Below, one piece after another: positions 38,749 through 48,307 of a stretch of DNA of 64,000 nt. A program made the position numbers and the translations under genes. The DNA comes from Closterium sp. Naga37s-1 (taxonomy: Eukaryota > Streptophyta > Zygnematophyceae > Desmidiales > Closteriaceae). Each line of letters begins with the position of its first letter. Within the stretch, counting starts at the first letter, position 1. The stretch is taken from the NCBI GenBank assembly GCA_947471745.1, contig CANJKZ010000013.1, forward strand, positions 1,736,001 to 1,800,000. The letters are read 5' to 3'. The notes beneath the pieces were generated by a model, which saw nothing but the letters and a program-made list of their open reading frames with translations, did no database searches and had not been told where the DNA came from.

Positions 38749-41016
38749 TCACGAAGTGAGCAAGTGAGGCAAAGTGGGCACAAGGCCTAAAACAGTACTG
38801 AGACGCTGATGATCACAAGGCTGAAGTGCCTTGGTGAATATATCAGCAGTGTTGGCCCGAGTGGCCACGTAAGCAAGACGAAGCTGACCACGCTGCTGCA
38901 ACTCTCGAGCAAGGAAGTAACGCAGAGCGATGTGCTTCGTTATGTGCTCCAGTCTGTGCTCCTAACACAAGGCAATCATGGCCTTGTTATCTACGTACAG
39001 AACTGGGGGAGAACGAGGCGGCTCTCCCAAGTCGGTCAGCAGGTAGGTGAGCCAGCGTAACTCCTGTGCAGCCATGGCCCCTGCGTAGATCTCAGCCTCA
39101 CAACTGGAACTGAGAACAGAAGACGAGCGGGTAGACCGCCCAGAAACAGAGCCGGAGCCAAGGCTGAAGGTGTAACCCTGTGACGACCGCTGCGTAGCCA
39201 AGTCGTCAACCCAAGACGCGTTTGCATGTCCAGTGAGGACAAGTGGACTCCGTCCTCCAAGCACGAGCCCCATGCCCGACGTACTGCACAAGTAGCGCAA
39301 CACCCTCTTAGCGGCATCCATGTGCTCGGGTCGGTGTCTCCCGGGCGCTACGTAGCGTGCCAGGATGCTAAGAGGGTAGGCAAGGTCAGGTCGAGTGCAG
39401 GTCATCAGGTACATGAGGCAGCCCACAAGCTCTGGATACGGGCCACTCGGCTCTATGGACTCGTCCGAAGGTGGAGCTGAGAGCGAGTGACCGGTAGGCA
39501 GAGGAGTGGACTGTGGCGAGGAGTACTGGAAGCGAAAGCGCTGAAGGACCTGCTGCACCATGTGTGACTGAGTCAGGGTGATGGTGCGCCGTGCTCTGTC
39601 CCGGGTGATCTGCAAGCCAAGATAGCTGCGCAGCTCACCGAGGTCAGTGCACGTGTGTCTCTTCTGCAGCTCCGACTTCACAAGGGCCGGTCCCTTAGTG
39701 TCAGCAGTGGCAAAAACCAAGTCGTCGACGTACACGAGGATGTAGAACGGCGGCAGCGAAGTGTCGGAGCGTAGAAACAGCGACGGGTCAGCAGTCGAAG
39801 GAGCAAAACCAAGAGCCGCAAGAGTCGTCCTCAGTGTGTCGTGCCACTCTTGAGGCGCCTGGCGGAGACCGTAGACTGGCGACCGGAGGCTCCACTGGGT
39901 ACCTGCAGGAAACGACCCAGTGAAGCCAGGTGGGCGGCGCAGCCAGATCTCCTCGTGCAGGCTGCCCTGTAAGAAAGTTGTGCTGAAGTCAAGAGAGTGA
40001 AGCTCGTAGTCACGCTGAGCGGCGACGTGCAGCAGCACCCAAAGAGTGGTCATCTTCGGGGTAGGGGAGAAGGTCTGGAAGAAGTCAACTCCCTGTCGCT
40101 GACTGAAGCCTCGTGCAACGTAACGAGCCTTGAAGACAGGCGGAGAACCCGGCGGCCGCTTCACCCTGAAAATCGACATGCCATCGACTATGTTCGCCCC
40201 AGGAGGGGGAACTGCATCGACGTAAGTGCCTGTGGACTTCCAGGATGCCATCTCTGCGTCCATGGCTGTCTGCCACTGAGAGGAGTAGGGACCCGTAATC
40301 GCCTCTGCGTAAGATCGCGGGGTCGGGATGACTGGTGCATCTGGGTCTCCCTCAGGTGCAATCGGCATGGACACGAGATGAGGTACAGAAGCTGCAAAAC
40401 ACTCAAAGTCCTCATGCCTGTCCTCAAGGACGTCCGTGCCAAGAGCACACTCACCCCCGACGGACGGAGGACAGACAGACTCAGACTCAGCAACAAGACT
40501 AGCGGCGTAGTCGAGGCGACAGGCGGCAGCAAAGTCAACAAGCTCAGCAACTAGGGCAGACGCAGCAGTGGACTGAAACGAAGGGTCCGTGACAACAGTG
40601 GCTAGAAGACGTGTGACAGTAGGACTGGCAGCACGAGCAAGGTCGGACTCAGGGTCAGGAACGTCAGGAAGAGAGGACGCAGGAGGAGACGGCAGAGGGA
40701 CACGCTGTGGAACAGAGGAAGGACGAAGTGCCATAGGGTGCGTGCCGGGGACAGGAGGAGGACGCTGATGAGGAACACGGCGACCAGCGCGAACAGCGCG
40801 AACAGGCGAGGCAGGACGAGACTCAGTCTCACGAGGCTCACGAAGAGAGTCTCTCGGCTCACTGTAAGGAGAAGGAGCACGCAGTGGGGAGTCTGGCTGT
40901 AACTGCGGCTGCGACTGGTCAGGCGGTGGACACAGTAAGGGAGGAGTAAGGCCAGTAGAAGACGGGAGACCAAGAACCTGCTGAAGCAGTGGAACGAAGT
41001 ACGGTCGCGGCCGCAC
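38749..41016 (-). pseudogene. CopD reverse transcriptase-RNase H
   Basis: Open for 684 residues from 41016 to a TAG at 38962-38964, then in the same frame to the natural TGA at 38749-38751. It carries RVKRPPGSPPVFKARYVARG, LDFSTTFLQGSLHEE, catalytic YVDD in VYVDDLVFAT, and SSSCEAEIYAGAMAAQELRW of RNase H. The TAG replaces the Gln of DNKAMIALC-Q-EHRLEHR, removing the last roughly 70 residues of RNase H unless read through. The amino end merges into a Pro/Ser-rich linker. Confidence 0.92.
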
Positions 41017-41622
41017 AGTGCCTCCAGAACCAGTACCGACAGCACCAGCACCCCCAGGGCCAGCACCTCTAGCTCCAGGGTCTCCAGCTACAGGGTCTCC
41101 AGCTCCAACGCCTGCAGCACCACCAGCTCCAGCAGCTCCAGTACCTCCAGTACGAGCACCTCCGGGACCAGCGGCTCCAGCACCTCCAGCACCTCCAGGA
41201 CTAGCAGCTCCAGCACCTCCGGTACCTCCAGCTCCAGGGTCTCTAGCTCCAGCGCCTGCAGCACCTCCAGCTCCAGCAGCTCCAGTACCTCCAGTACGAG
41301 CACCTCCGGGACCAGCGGCTCCAGTGCCTCCAGCTTAGGGCCTCCAGCGGCAGCCCCCCCAGCTCCAGCAGCGCCACTCCGAAGGCGGGTGCGCCGAGCA
41401 AACCACTCGCGCAGCTGTGGTGGAGAGAGAGGCTCCCGCCATGACGAGGCACCCGTAGGACCTCCAGCAGACAAAGTACGTCCAGGCTCAGCACCCCCAG
41501 GCTCCGCACGCTCAGGCTCAGCACCCCCAGGCTCCGCACGCTCAGGCTCAGCACCCCCAGGCTTCGCACGCTCAGACTCAGCAACCCCAGGCTCAGAACC
41601 CCCAGGCTCCGCACGCTAAGGC
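41017..41622 (-). repeat. CopD integrase-RT linker, low-complexity
   Basis: Minus-strand Gly/Ala/Pro linker of GGAGCTGGAG/GGTGCTGG units (41017-41340), one LREWF module at about 41391-41425, then 15-bp PGGAE-type units (41470-41640). The frame changes within the repeats. Confidence 0.85.
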
Positions 41623-42495
41623 TCAGCACCCCCAGACGTAGCACCCCGAGCAGCACCACCCCCAGCAGCACCAGAGTCGACAGCGACCTCGACAGGCTCG
41701 ACAGGGTCTACCTGAGACACACCTGAGGGAGCAGGACCCTGACGGGGGAGGGGGTCCACTGGACGGGGACCTGGTGCGAGGAAGAGCGGCGGGGGGGGGA
41801 GAGGGGCAGTGCGGTAAGGGAACCATCTCGTCAAACGTGACGTCCTGAGAGGGCAGGACACGGCGCGTGGTGGGGTGGTAAAACTGCCAGCCAGGCGCGG
41901 CAGGGGGAAAGCCAAGGAAGACACAGGGAATGGCGCGGGAAGAGAGCTTGTCTGCGGAGGTATTGCAGACAAAGGCACGAGATCCCCAGACCCGGAACAC
42001 CGACGCATCGCCAACCTCCCCTGTCCAACGCAGTGTAGGCGAGGGCTCCGGCAAGGAGACACGGGGCCAGAGGTTGAGCTGATGCGAAGCGTACTGGACC
42101 GCAAACGGCCACAAAAAATGGGGAATAGCCGCATGGATCATGGAGGTACGAGCGACCTCCATGATTAAGCCAATGCGGCGCTCAGCAACCCCATTCTGCT
42201 ACAGAGAGGCCGGAAGCGTGAACGACTGGCGAATGCCCTCCCCACGACAAAAGTCCCGCAAGAGGTCGGAGGCAAACTCACCACCTCTGTCAGAGTGCAG
42301 ACGCAGGACAGGAAGGTCCTCACGGAACCGCTCGCGGAGCTGGAGACGGACAGCGCGGATCCAAGGGATCAAAACATCAGTGACCTCCCCCTTGCTGCGC
42401 AAGGGGAAGACCGTGGTGTAACGCGAGTAGTCGTCAACAACCAGCAGAAAGTAGCGCTCGCGGCCCTGTTCACGGACGCGGGCTGGGCCCCACAC
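41623..42495 (-). pseudogene. CopD integrase
   Basis: 42199-42495 gives MWGPARV, YFLLVVDDYSRYTTVFPLRS and LRLHSDRGGEFASDLL (second catalytic Asp). A TAG at 42199-42201 stands where CopE has the first Gln of L-Q-Q-N-G. The same frame goes on with QNGVAERRIGL (catalytic Glu), HFLWPFAVQYASHQLNLWPR and CVFLGFPPAAPGWQFYHP to about 41800. The first catalytic Asp sits at the frame boundary near 42498. Non-functional as read. Confidence 0.87.
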
Positions 42496-42497
42496 GT

Positions 42498-43562
42498 CTA
42501 TGTGGAGAGTCTGCAGGGGAGCAGTCGTCGGAGGAAACGAGGAGGAGTGAGGAGCGGCGCGCTGCCGCCCCTCGACACAGGGAAGGCAGGGAGGGGCAGG
42601 CGAGGGTGGGGGGGAGGCAGAGACCTGGGAAGACCAGAGACAAGGAGGCGGGAGTGCATGCTACGAAGGCGTGGCAGGGAGGGGTGACCAAGGCGGTGGT
42701 GCCAAAGGAGAGTCTGGTGCGACAAGAGGCGACATGAGCAGGGGGCTGCTACCGGACCTGACGCGGACACCTGACCAGACGGAGCTACCTGAGGAGGCTT
42801 AGTAGTCAGTGTGTACAGACTCGACCCAGGCCGACAGGTGAACGTGGCCAGGTACGGCCCGTCCGTATACACGTGCAGACCGACACACGCTGACCCCCAG
42901 GAGTGGTGGTAGTGACCATTGCATTCTGGAGGGCAGCGGTACTCACCAAGTTCGTAGAGAACGAGGGGAGGTGAAGACCTGAGAGTGAGCCAGACGGAAC
43001 CGACGGACACGGGAGAACAGTGGAGGAACGTGCAAGAACTGGGCCCGGGGTCAGCCAGTCTGACTGCAACAGATGCAGGGAGTGGTGTGACTGTGGTACT
43101 GTCGCGAAAGAAACAGCGGGAAGCACCTGAGTCAAGCGTGAAGGTGTGCAAGGCCTCAGCAAGCGCAGTACCAGGGAGAGCAGACTCACTAGCACCTAGA
43201 GCAGCATCCTCTATACCTGGGTCGGGCGGCACACACAGGTAACAGTCACCCTCAGCACTAACAGTCAAAGCATACATGGCAGCAAGGATAGCGTCATAGT
43301 CAAGAGCAAAGATATCCACACCCTGCCTAAGCAGCTCTAGCCAGTGGGGGAGCTCAGTTGCGTCGTGAAACTCTGCGCGCCAGGCGTCGTCAAGACGGGA
43401 GAAGCAGCGGGACTGTGTGTGACCAACCTTCCCGCATGTCAGACCAGCGCGGTCACCTGTGCGAATGACGTACTGGCAGCGAACACCACCCCCAGACGCC
43501 CCACGTTGAGCAAGCCACTCACGAAGCTCCTGGGTCGTAGGGGTCTCACGTGGACGCTGCTG
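42498..43562 (-). pseudogene. CopD knuckle, protease and pre-integrase region
   Basis: This continues the gag frame after its TAG: LREWL module (about 43503-43535), knuckle C-x13-C-x4-H-x4-C (about 43405-43480), the MDIFALDYDAILAAMYAL block and protease LDSGASRCFF. Between about 43080 and 42880 the frame is shifted and then restored (LATFTCRPGSSLYTLTT). It shifts again at about 42612 after SHQTLLWHHRLGHPS. Three frame changes in a copy with nearly identical LTRs are notable. Confidence 0.85.
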
Positions 43563-44600
43563 CTACTGCCTCTGACCACCGCCAGAACCTCCCCTCTGAC
43601 CGGCTCCACCCCGACCGCCACCACTGCCGCCGCCACCACTCCCACTGCCGCCACCACTGCCGCCGCCACCACTCCCACTACCGCCACCACCGCCGCCACC
43701 AAAGCCTCCACTCCCACCACCACTCCCTCCGCCACCACCGCCACCTCCACCGCCTCCACCGCCCCCACCACCGCCTCCACCGCTGCCACCCCCACCACCC
43801 TTGCCTCCCTTGCCTCCCTTGCCCTTGCCGCTGCGGCGCCTCCCACTAGGAGTAGACGCAGCCCCGACCTCCTCAGCACGAAGGAAGTCAGCAGCAGCAG
43901 CAGAAGCAAAAGAGGGGGCAAGGGGGGAGGGGGAACACCCCTCAAAGAAGAGAGTATGAGGAGTGCCACGAGCAGTACCTACAGCGACTATGCTAGCCTC
44001 AGCTGCAAGGAGGTGCTTCTCGAGCAGGTCGACAGTGAGGTCGGTGGGGTCCATGGCGAGAAAGAGGTCCCTGACTGCGCTAAGAGAGTCAGGGAGGCGG
44101 GTGACTATGAAGTAGAGAGTGATGTATATGGGGGGAGGGTTCTCGTCTAGAAACTTGGTGGGAAGCGCGGTGCGGTAGCGAGTGTCGCTAGTGCGAAGGT
44201 GGGTGATAAGGTCGTCGACCGTGGCAAAGGCGGACAGCTCGGGAATAAGGTAGGGCAGTATAAGGCGGCCGAGAGCAGCAGTGGCAGGGGAGGAGTAACG
44301 AGCGACTACAGCGTCGTACAGGGCTTTAGCAGTCTTGTGCTGGCCAAAGTGAGCGCGTTCGGCTAACGGTAGGTGGTTGCAAACGGCTAGGCGAGCAGCA
44401 GCGTCACTGGTAAGCCACTGTGAGCGAGTCGCACTGTCAGCTGTGTCGGGAGGGGCGAGAGAGGTTCCACACGTGAGGTCAAACAACGAAACGCCGTCTC
44501 TAGAATCGCTCAGTAGGAACAAATGTAAGTCATCGAGCCACGTATCGAACTGTATCAGACGGCCCTCAGGATCGAATGTGAGGACGCTGAGAGTAGCCAT
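43563..44600 (-). CDS. CopD gag
   Basis: Start MATLSVLTFD at 44600, preceded by an in-frame leader extension that relatives do not share. The capsid region spans about 240 residues (IYITLYFIVTRLPDSL, FFEGCSPSPL), followed by a lysine/glycine hinge and about 80 residues of polyglycine with Ser. It ends at TAG 43563-43565 in the context CAG-TAG-CAG-CAG, where relatives have uninterrupted Gln codons, so gag is separated from pol by one amber codon. Confidence 0.9.
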   Translation of the reverse strand: MATLSVLTFDPEGRLIQFDTWLDDLHLFLLSDSRDGVSLFDLTCGTSLAPPDTADSATRSQWLTSDAAARLAVCNHLPLAERAHFGQHKTAKALYDAVVARYSSPATAALGRLILPYLIPELSAFATVDDLITHLRTSDTRYRTALPTKFLDENPPPIYITLYFIVTRLPDSLSAVRDLFLAMDPTDLTVDLLEKHLLAAEASIVAVGTARGTPHTLFFEGCSPSPLAPSFASAAAADFLRAEEVGAASTPSGRRRSGKGKGGKGGKGGGGGSGGGGGGGGGGGGGGGGGGGSGGGSGGFGGGGGGGSGSGGGGSGGGSGSGGGGSGGGRGGAGQRGGSGGGQRQ

Positions 44601-44649
44601 AGCAGGCAGAGCAGGCTGGCGCGCGAGCAGCAGGGCAGCACGCAAGCAA

Positions 44650-45400
44650 GGACGGCGCGACGGGCAGGGCGGCGCGCAAGCGCTAGGGAAGCGCGCAGGG
44701 CAGGGCGGGGCGGCGCACGGCTAGGGCAGGGCGGCGCAACTGGCAGGGCAGGGCGGCGGCCAGCAGGGCGGCGTGCGGGCAGGGCAGGGCAGGGCGGCAC
44801 GCGGGCAGGGCAGGGCAGGGCGGCGCGCGGGCAGGGCAGGGCAGGGCGGCGGCCAGCAGGGCGGCGCGTGGGCAGGGCAGGGCGGGCGGCGGCCAGCAGG
44901 GCGGCGCGTGGGCAGGGCAGGGAGGTGCGGCGGCCAGCAGGGCAGCGCGCAGGCAGGGCAGGGCGACGCGGTGGCCAGCAGGGTGGCGCGCGGGCAGGGC
45001 AGGGCGACGCGGCGTCCAGCAGGGCGGCATGCGGGCAGGGCAGGGCGGCGAGGCGCTAGCAGGGCAGTGCGACGGGCAGGGGAGGGCGGCGCGCGACCAG
45101 CAGGGCGGCGCGACTGGCAGGGCAGGGCGGCGCGGCACTAGCAGGGCGGCGCGACGGGCAGGGAAGAGCAGCGCGCGGCCAGCAGGGCGGCGCGACGGGC
45201 AGGGCAGGGCGGCGCGGCAGCCAGCAGGGCGGCGCGTGGCCAGCAGGGCGGCGCGACGGGCAGGGCAGGGCGGCACTGCAGTTAGCAGGGCGGCGCGCGG
45301 CTAGCAGGGCGGGGCGACGGGCAGGGCAGGGCAGCGCGACTGGTGGGGCAGCGCGACGGGCAGGGTAGGGCGCTACGAGCAGGGTAACGCGCTATGGGCA
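44650..45400 (-). repeat. CopD GC-rich leader repeats
   Basis: Imperfect tandem units of GGGCAGGGCAGGGCGGCGCG and CCAGCAGGGCGGCGCG, spacing roughly 35-50 bp. Non-coding by position between primer site and gag. Similar in composition to the CopE leader but on the other strand. Confidence 0.85.
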
Positions 45401-45450
45401 GGGAACTATTCGGTGGGCCCTAAAAAAAAAAAAAAAACGGTCCTGGAACA

Positions 45451-45468
45451 GGACCTGCTCTGAAACCA
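45451..45468 (-). promoter_or_regulatory. CopD primer-binding site
   Basis: The minus strand reads TGGTTTCAGAGCAGGTCC directly after the 5' LTR, an initiator-Met-type site with one change. Confidence 0.88.
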
Positions 45469-45599
45469 TGTCAGAATACTGAACGAGAATGAATGCATTG
45501 AGTAGGAAGTTGGTACAAGTACTAACCCTAATTGGGTTGTACCCCTTATGGGCTACCCCACTACAGCCTACACAACATAAACAATATAACAGTTTGACA
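45469..45599 (-). repeat. CopD 5' LTR
   Basis: 131 bp; one mismatch to the 3' LTR. Confidence 0.95.
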
Positions 45600-45604
45600 A
45601 AGTA
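45600..45604. repeat. CopD target-site duplication, right
   Basis: AAGTA, identical to 38246-38250. Confidence 0.93.
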
Positions 45605-46368
45605 CGCTAAAATGCTTGGGAAGCGGTTCAGCATCTCTCCCTCACCACTCTCAACTCCCTACTGCACGCCTGGACCGAGCTACAAGCCTGACAACAAAGC
45701 CCTATCCACCGCTGGCCTTCACACCTACCAAAAGCAGATGGGATGCTTGCTCTTTGCTTCAGTTACCTGCAGGGCCGATCTCTCCTACATCACGAGCCAG
45801 ATGGCTCATTATTCGCGCAAACCAACGGCTGAGAATCTTTTGGATCTTCAGCGCTCTCTGCAATTCTTCATCTCAACGCCCAACATTGGGCTCTGCTACT
45901 CCACAGTCACAACTCCCTCGTTCAACATTGTTGGCTACGTGGATGCCGATAACGCCGCTAATCCCAACAATCGACTGTCGAGAACCGGGTTCCTGTTCAA
46001 ACACGAGCCAACAGGCCCCATCTCGTAGAACTCGCAGAAGCAGGAACTGGTTGAGCTGTCATCGGCAAAAGTGGAATTCATCGACGCGACAGCAGCAAAT
46101 CGCGAAAGGCCTCTATCTACAGGAGCTCCTGCATGAGGCGAAAAAACCAATTTCGTCGACCTTCCGCCTGCACTGCGACAACCAAAGCGTGATCAAAATC
46201 GCAAACAAACCGGGATTCGTCAACCGCACCAAACACATCGCGCTGCGGCACTTCTTCGTCAAGGACGAAGTTGACAAAGGGAAGGGGAAGGTTGATCTGA
46301 CATATTGCCCAACCGGTAACATGGCAGCCGATTTCCTCACGAAGCGACTGCCCCCTCAGCGGTATTAG
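45605..46368 (+). pseudogene. CopB RT C-terminus and RNase H
   Basis: It resumes with AKMLGKRFSI, then YQKQMGCLLFASVTCRADLSY and NIVGYVDADNAANPNNRLSRTGFLF. A TAG follows PIS where relatives read I-S-W. After a frame change, ELVELSSAKVEFIDA and then LHCDNQSVIKIANKPGFVNRTKHIALRHFFV and NMAADFLTKRLPP complete RNase H. The final stop is TAG after PPQRY. Confidence 0.87.
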
Positions 46369-46420
46369 CACTGTTTCGAAGTCAGCGGAGTAGTCAAGCG
46401 AGTCAAGACTTGCTACGAGC

Positions 46421-46435
46421 AGGAATGAAGGGGGG
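46421..46435 (+). promoter_or_regulatory. CopB polypurine tract
   Basis: AGGAATGAAGGGGGGT directly before the 3' LTR. Confidence 0.8.
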
Positions 46436-46848
46436 TGTTACGATAAATGAAAAGAGAAGTACCGTGCATCCCTACCAGTAGCAAGTGGTGCATGCAATAG
46501 CAAGTACGAATGCGAAGGGACAGACTCACGGGAAACGTCGCGTACGGTTGGAGGCATCTGGATCGTCGGAGCAGAAGCATCGGGCAGCTGCAGCACCATG
46601 TTTGTAACTGGTTCCCGCGTTGCACGGTTGTGTTTCACTGCAATAGGGGAATGTACCCCTTAGAGTACATGGCTAGTCTATGCCGTTTCGAAATCCCTTT
46701 GTATTACTATATAAGCGAATGTATGTTTTTGTTATAATCACTTCAGTCATTTTATGTTCACTCTGCTCTGAGGTCAACTCCCGTTGCATTAACTTTGTGC
46801 GAACCTTCCAGGGGTGATCCTGACTCGATCAAACTTTTGATCGCAACA
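46436..46848 (+). repeat. CopB 3' LTR
   Basis: 413 bp, homologous to 25511-25940 with dozens of differences and a short deletion. TATATAAG at 46708-46715 is a candidate TATA box. Confidence 0.92.
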
Positions 46849-46983
46849 GGGGGTACAACCCTTTCATGATTGACTATTTGTAACCCAACCTCATGCTAGT
46901 CAATCATTCTGCTTTTTCTTTACTGATAGTTTCTTATAACGTTCGTAACTGGTTTCACGTTTTGAGAGGCATGATTCAAAATC

Positions 46984-47016
<33 letters not shown>

Positions 47017-47080
47017 CATTTGCTTAAAAAGTGTGCTCCAAAAAACAAATATAATAAAAAAACTCTTGAATTGTAGTCTT
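46849..47080. other. Spacer between CopB and CopE
   Basis: Starts GGGGGTACAACCC and resembles the second half of a Copia LTR, suggesting CopB landed in an older LTR. It contains a 32-T run (46985-47016) and no gene. Confidence 0.55.
46985..47016. repeat. T32 homopolymer
   Basis: Thirty-two T followed by AT-rich sequence; possibly the tail of a minus-strand retroposed copy. No duplication found around it. Confidence 0.7.
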
Positions 47081-47205
47081 TGTCAAACTATCATGTTGTG
47101 TAGGCTGTAGTGGGGTAGCCCATATGGGGTACAACCCAATTAGGGTTTGCTACTTGTACTCCTGCATGCTGTTAGTTTCACCCATTCTCGTTCATTATTC
47201 TGACA
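47081..47205 (+). repeat. CopE 5' LTR
   Basis: 125 bp, starts TGTCAAACTATCATG, ends TTCTGACA. It differs from the 3' LTR by a 5-bp indel and a few substitutions. TTAGGGTTT at 47140-47148. Confidence 0.93.
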
Positions 47206-47211
47206 TGGTTT
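47206..47211 (+). promoter_or_regulatory. CopE primer-binding site, first half
   Basis: TGGTTT, continued at 54583 by CAGAGCAGGTCC. Together they equal the CopD primer site. 47207-47211 (GGTTT) is also the left target duplication of CopF. Confidence 0.92.
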
Positions 47212-47346
47212 TGTCAGAACATATATATAGCTTATGCTGTTGTGTAGGCTATAGTGGGGTATCCCATAGGGGGTACAACCCAATTAGGGTTTCCTATATG
47301 TACTCACTTCATTCATAGTTCATCCATTCTCGTTCTCATTATCACA
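47212..47346 (+). repeat. CopF 5' LTR
   Basis: 135 bp, starts TGTCAGAACATATATATAGC, ends ATTATCACA; TTAGGGTTT at 47284-47292. The ATATATATAG run is a candidate promoter element. Confidence 0.95.
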
Positions 47347-47361
47347 TGGAATCAGAGCAGG
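47347..47361 (+). promoter_or_regulatory. CopF primer-binding site
   Basis: TGGAATCAGAGCAGG, one change from TGGTATCAGAGCAGG. Confidence 0.9.
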
Positions 47362-47579
47362 TCCCCTCCTAGGGACTGTTCCTTGGGCCCACCGAAACGC
47401 GCCTCGAGTCGCGCCTGCCCCTTTTTTTTAGCGGCCCGTCGAGTCGCACCTAGCGGCCCGTAGCGCCGCCCTTACGGTCGCGTCGAGCCGCCATAGCGGC
47501 TACGGCGCGCCGCCCCTTTTCCCGGCCCGTCGCCGCCCTTACCCGCGGCTTTACGCCGCCCTCACCGGCGGCTTCGCGC

Positions 47580-48235
47580 CGGCCCCTTACCTGCGGCCCC
47601 GTCGCCTCTCTCGTTGCGGCCCCGCCGCCCGTCTTCGCGGCCCCGCCGCCATCTCTCGCTGCGGCCCCGCCGCCACTCACTGCGGCCCCGCCGCCCGTCT
47701 TCGCGGCCCCGCCGCCTCTCTCGCTGCGGCCCCGCCGCCTCTCTCGCTGCGGCCCCGCCGCCCTACTCAGCGGCCCCGCCGCCCGACTTCGCGGCCCCGC
47801 CGCTTCTCTCGCTGCGGCCCCGCCGCCTCTCTCGCTGCGGCCCCGCCGCCTCTCTCGTTGCGGCCCCTGCCGCCCTTCCCTGCGGCCCCGCCGCTTCTCT
47901 GCAGCGGCCCCGCCGCCCGTCTTCGCGGCCCCGCCGCCTCGCTACGTCAGCGGCCCAGCCGAGCCGCCCAACAGCAGCGCAGCCGAGCCGCCCAGCAGCA
48001 GAGCAGCCGAGCCGCCCCGCCGCCGAGCCGCGCTGCAGCCGAGCCGCCCGGCCGCCGAGCCGCCCTGCAGCCGAGCCGCCCTGCCGCCGAGCCGCCCGGG
48101 AGCCGAGCCGCCGAGCCGCCCTGCCGCCGAGCCGCCCTGCCGCCGAGCCGCCCGGGAGCCGAGCCGCCCAGCAGCCGAGCCGCCGAGCCGCCCAGTCGCC
48201 GGGCCGCCCTACTGCCGAGCCGCCCGACCTGCCCT
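47580..48235 (+). repeat. CopF GC-rich leader repeats
   Basis: First part: GCGGCCCCGCCGCC followed by TCTCTCGCT-type spacers, about 23-25 bp per unit. Second part (from about 47950): GCCGAGCCGCCC units. Same modules as in the CopC leader but differently arranged. Confidence 0.87.
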
Positions 48236-48307
48236 GCCTGGTGAGCACAGCACCACTGTTACTGCGTGCCCTTCCCCTACTGCTTGCACTACTACACTGT
48301 CGTCGTC

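Larger units (their letters stand above)
38251..45599 (-). mobile_element. CopD: Ty1/copia element in CopB RT, minus strand
   Basis: 131-bp LTRs (38251-38381 and 45469-45599) with one difference between them, exact AAGTA duplications, primer site and leader. The interior has all domains but three in-frame TAG codons and several frameshifts in the protease/integrase part. It contains a later solo LTR (38610-38740). Confidence 0.95.
25511..46848 (+). mobile_element. CopB: old Ty1/copia element carrying two nested Copia insertions
   Basis: LTRs at 25511-25940 and 46436-46848 begin TGTTACGATAAATG and end GATCGCAACA. The interior reads gag, knuckle, protease, integrase, RT, RNase H on the plus strand, resumed exactly across CopC (26588-33880) and CopD (38251-45599). 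Its protein resembles a different Copia lineage from the other Copia elements here: ordinary CCHC knuckle, no polyglycine, no PGGAE linker. The LTRs differ at dozens of positions and the frame is broken often, so it is the oldest Copia here. Flanks GGGGT and GGGGG are a near-match target duplication. Confidence 0.92.
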
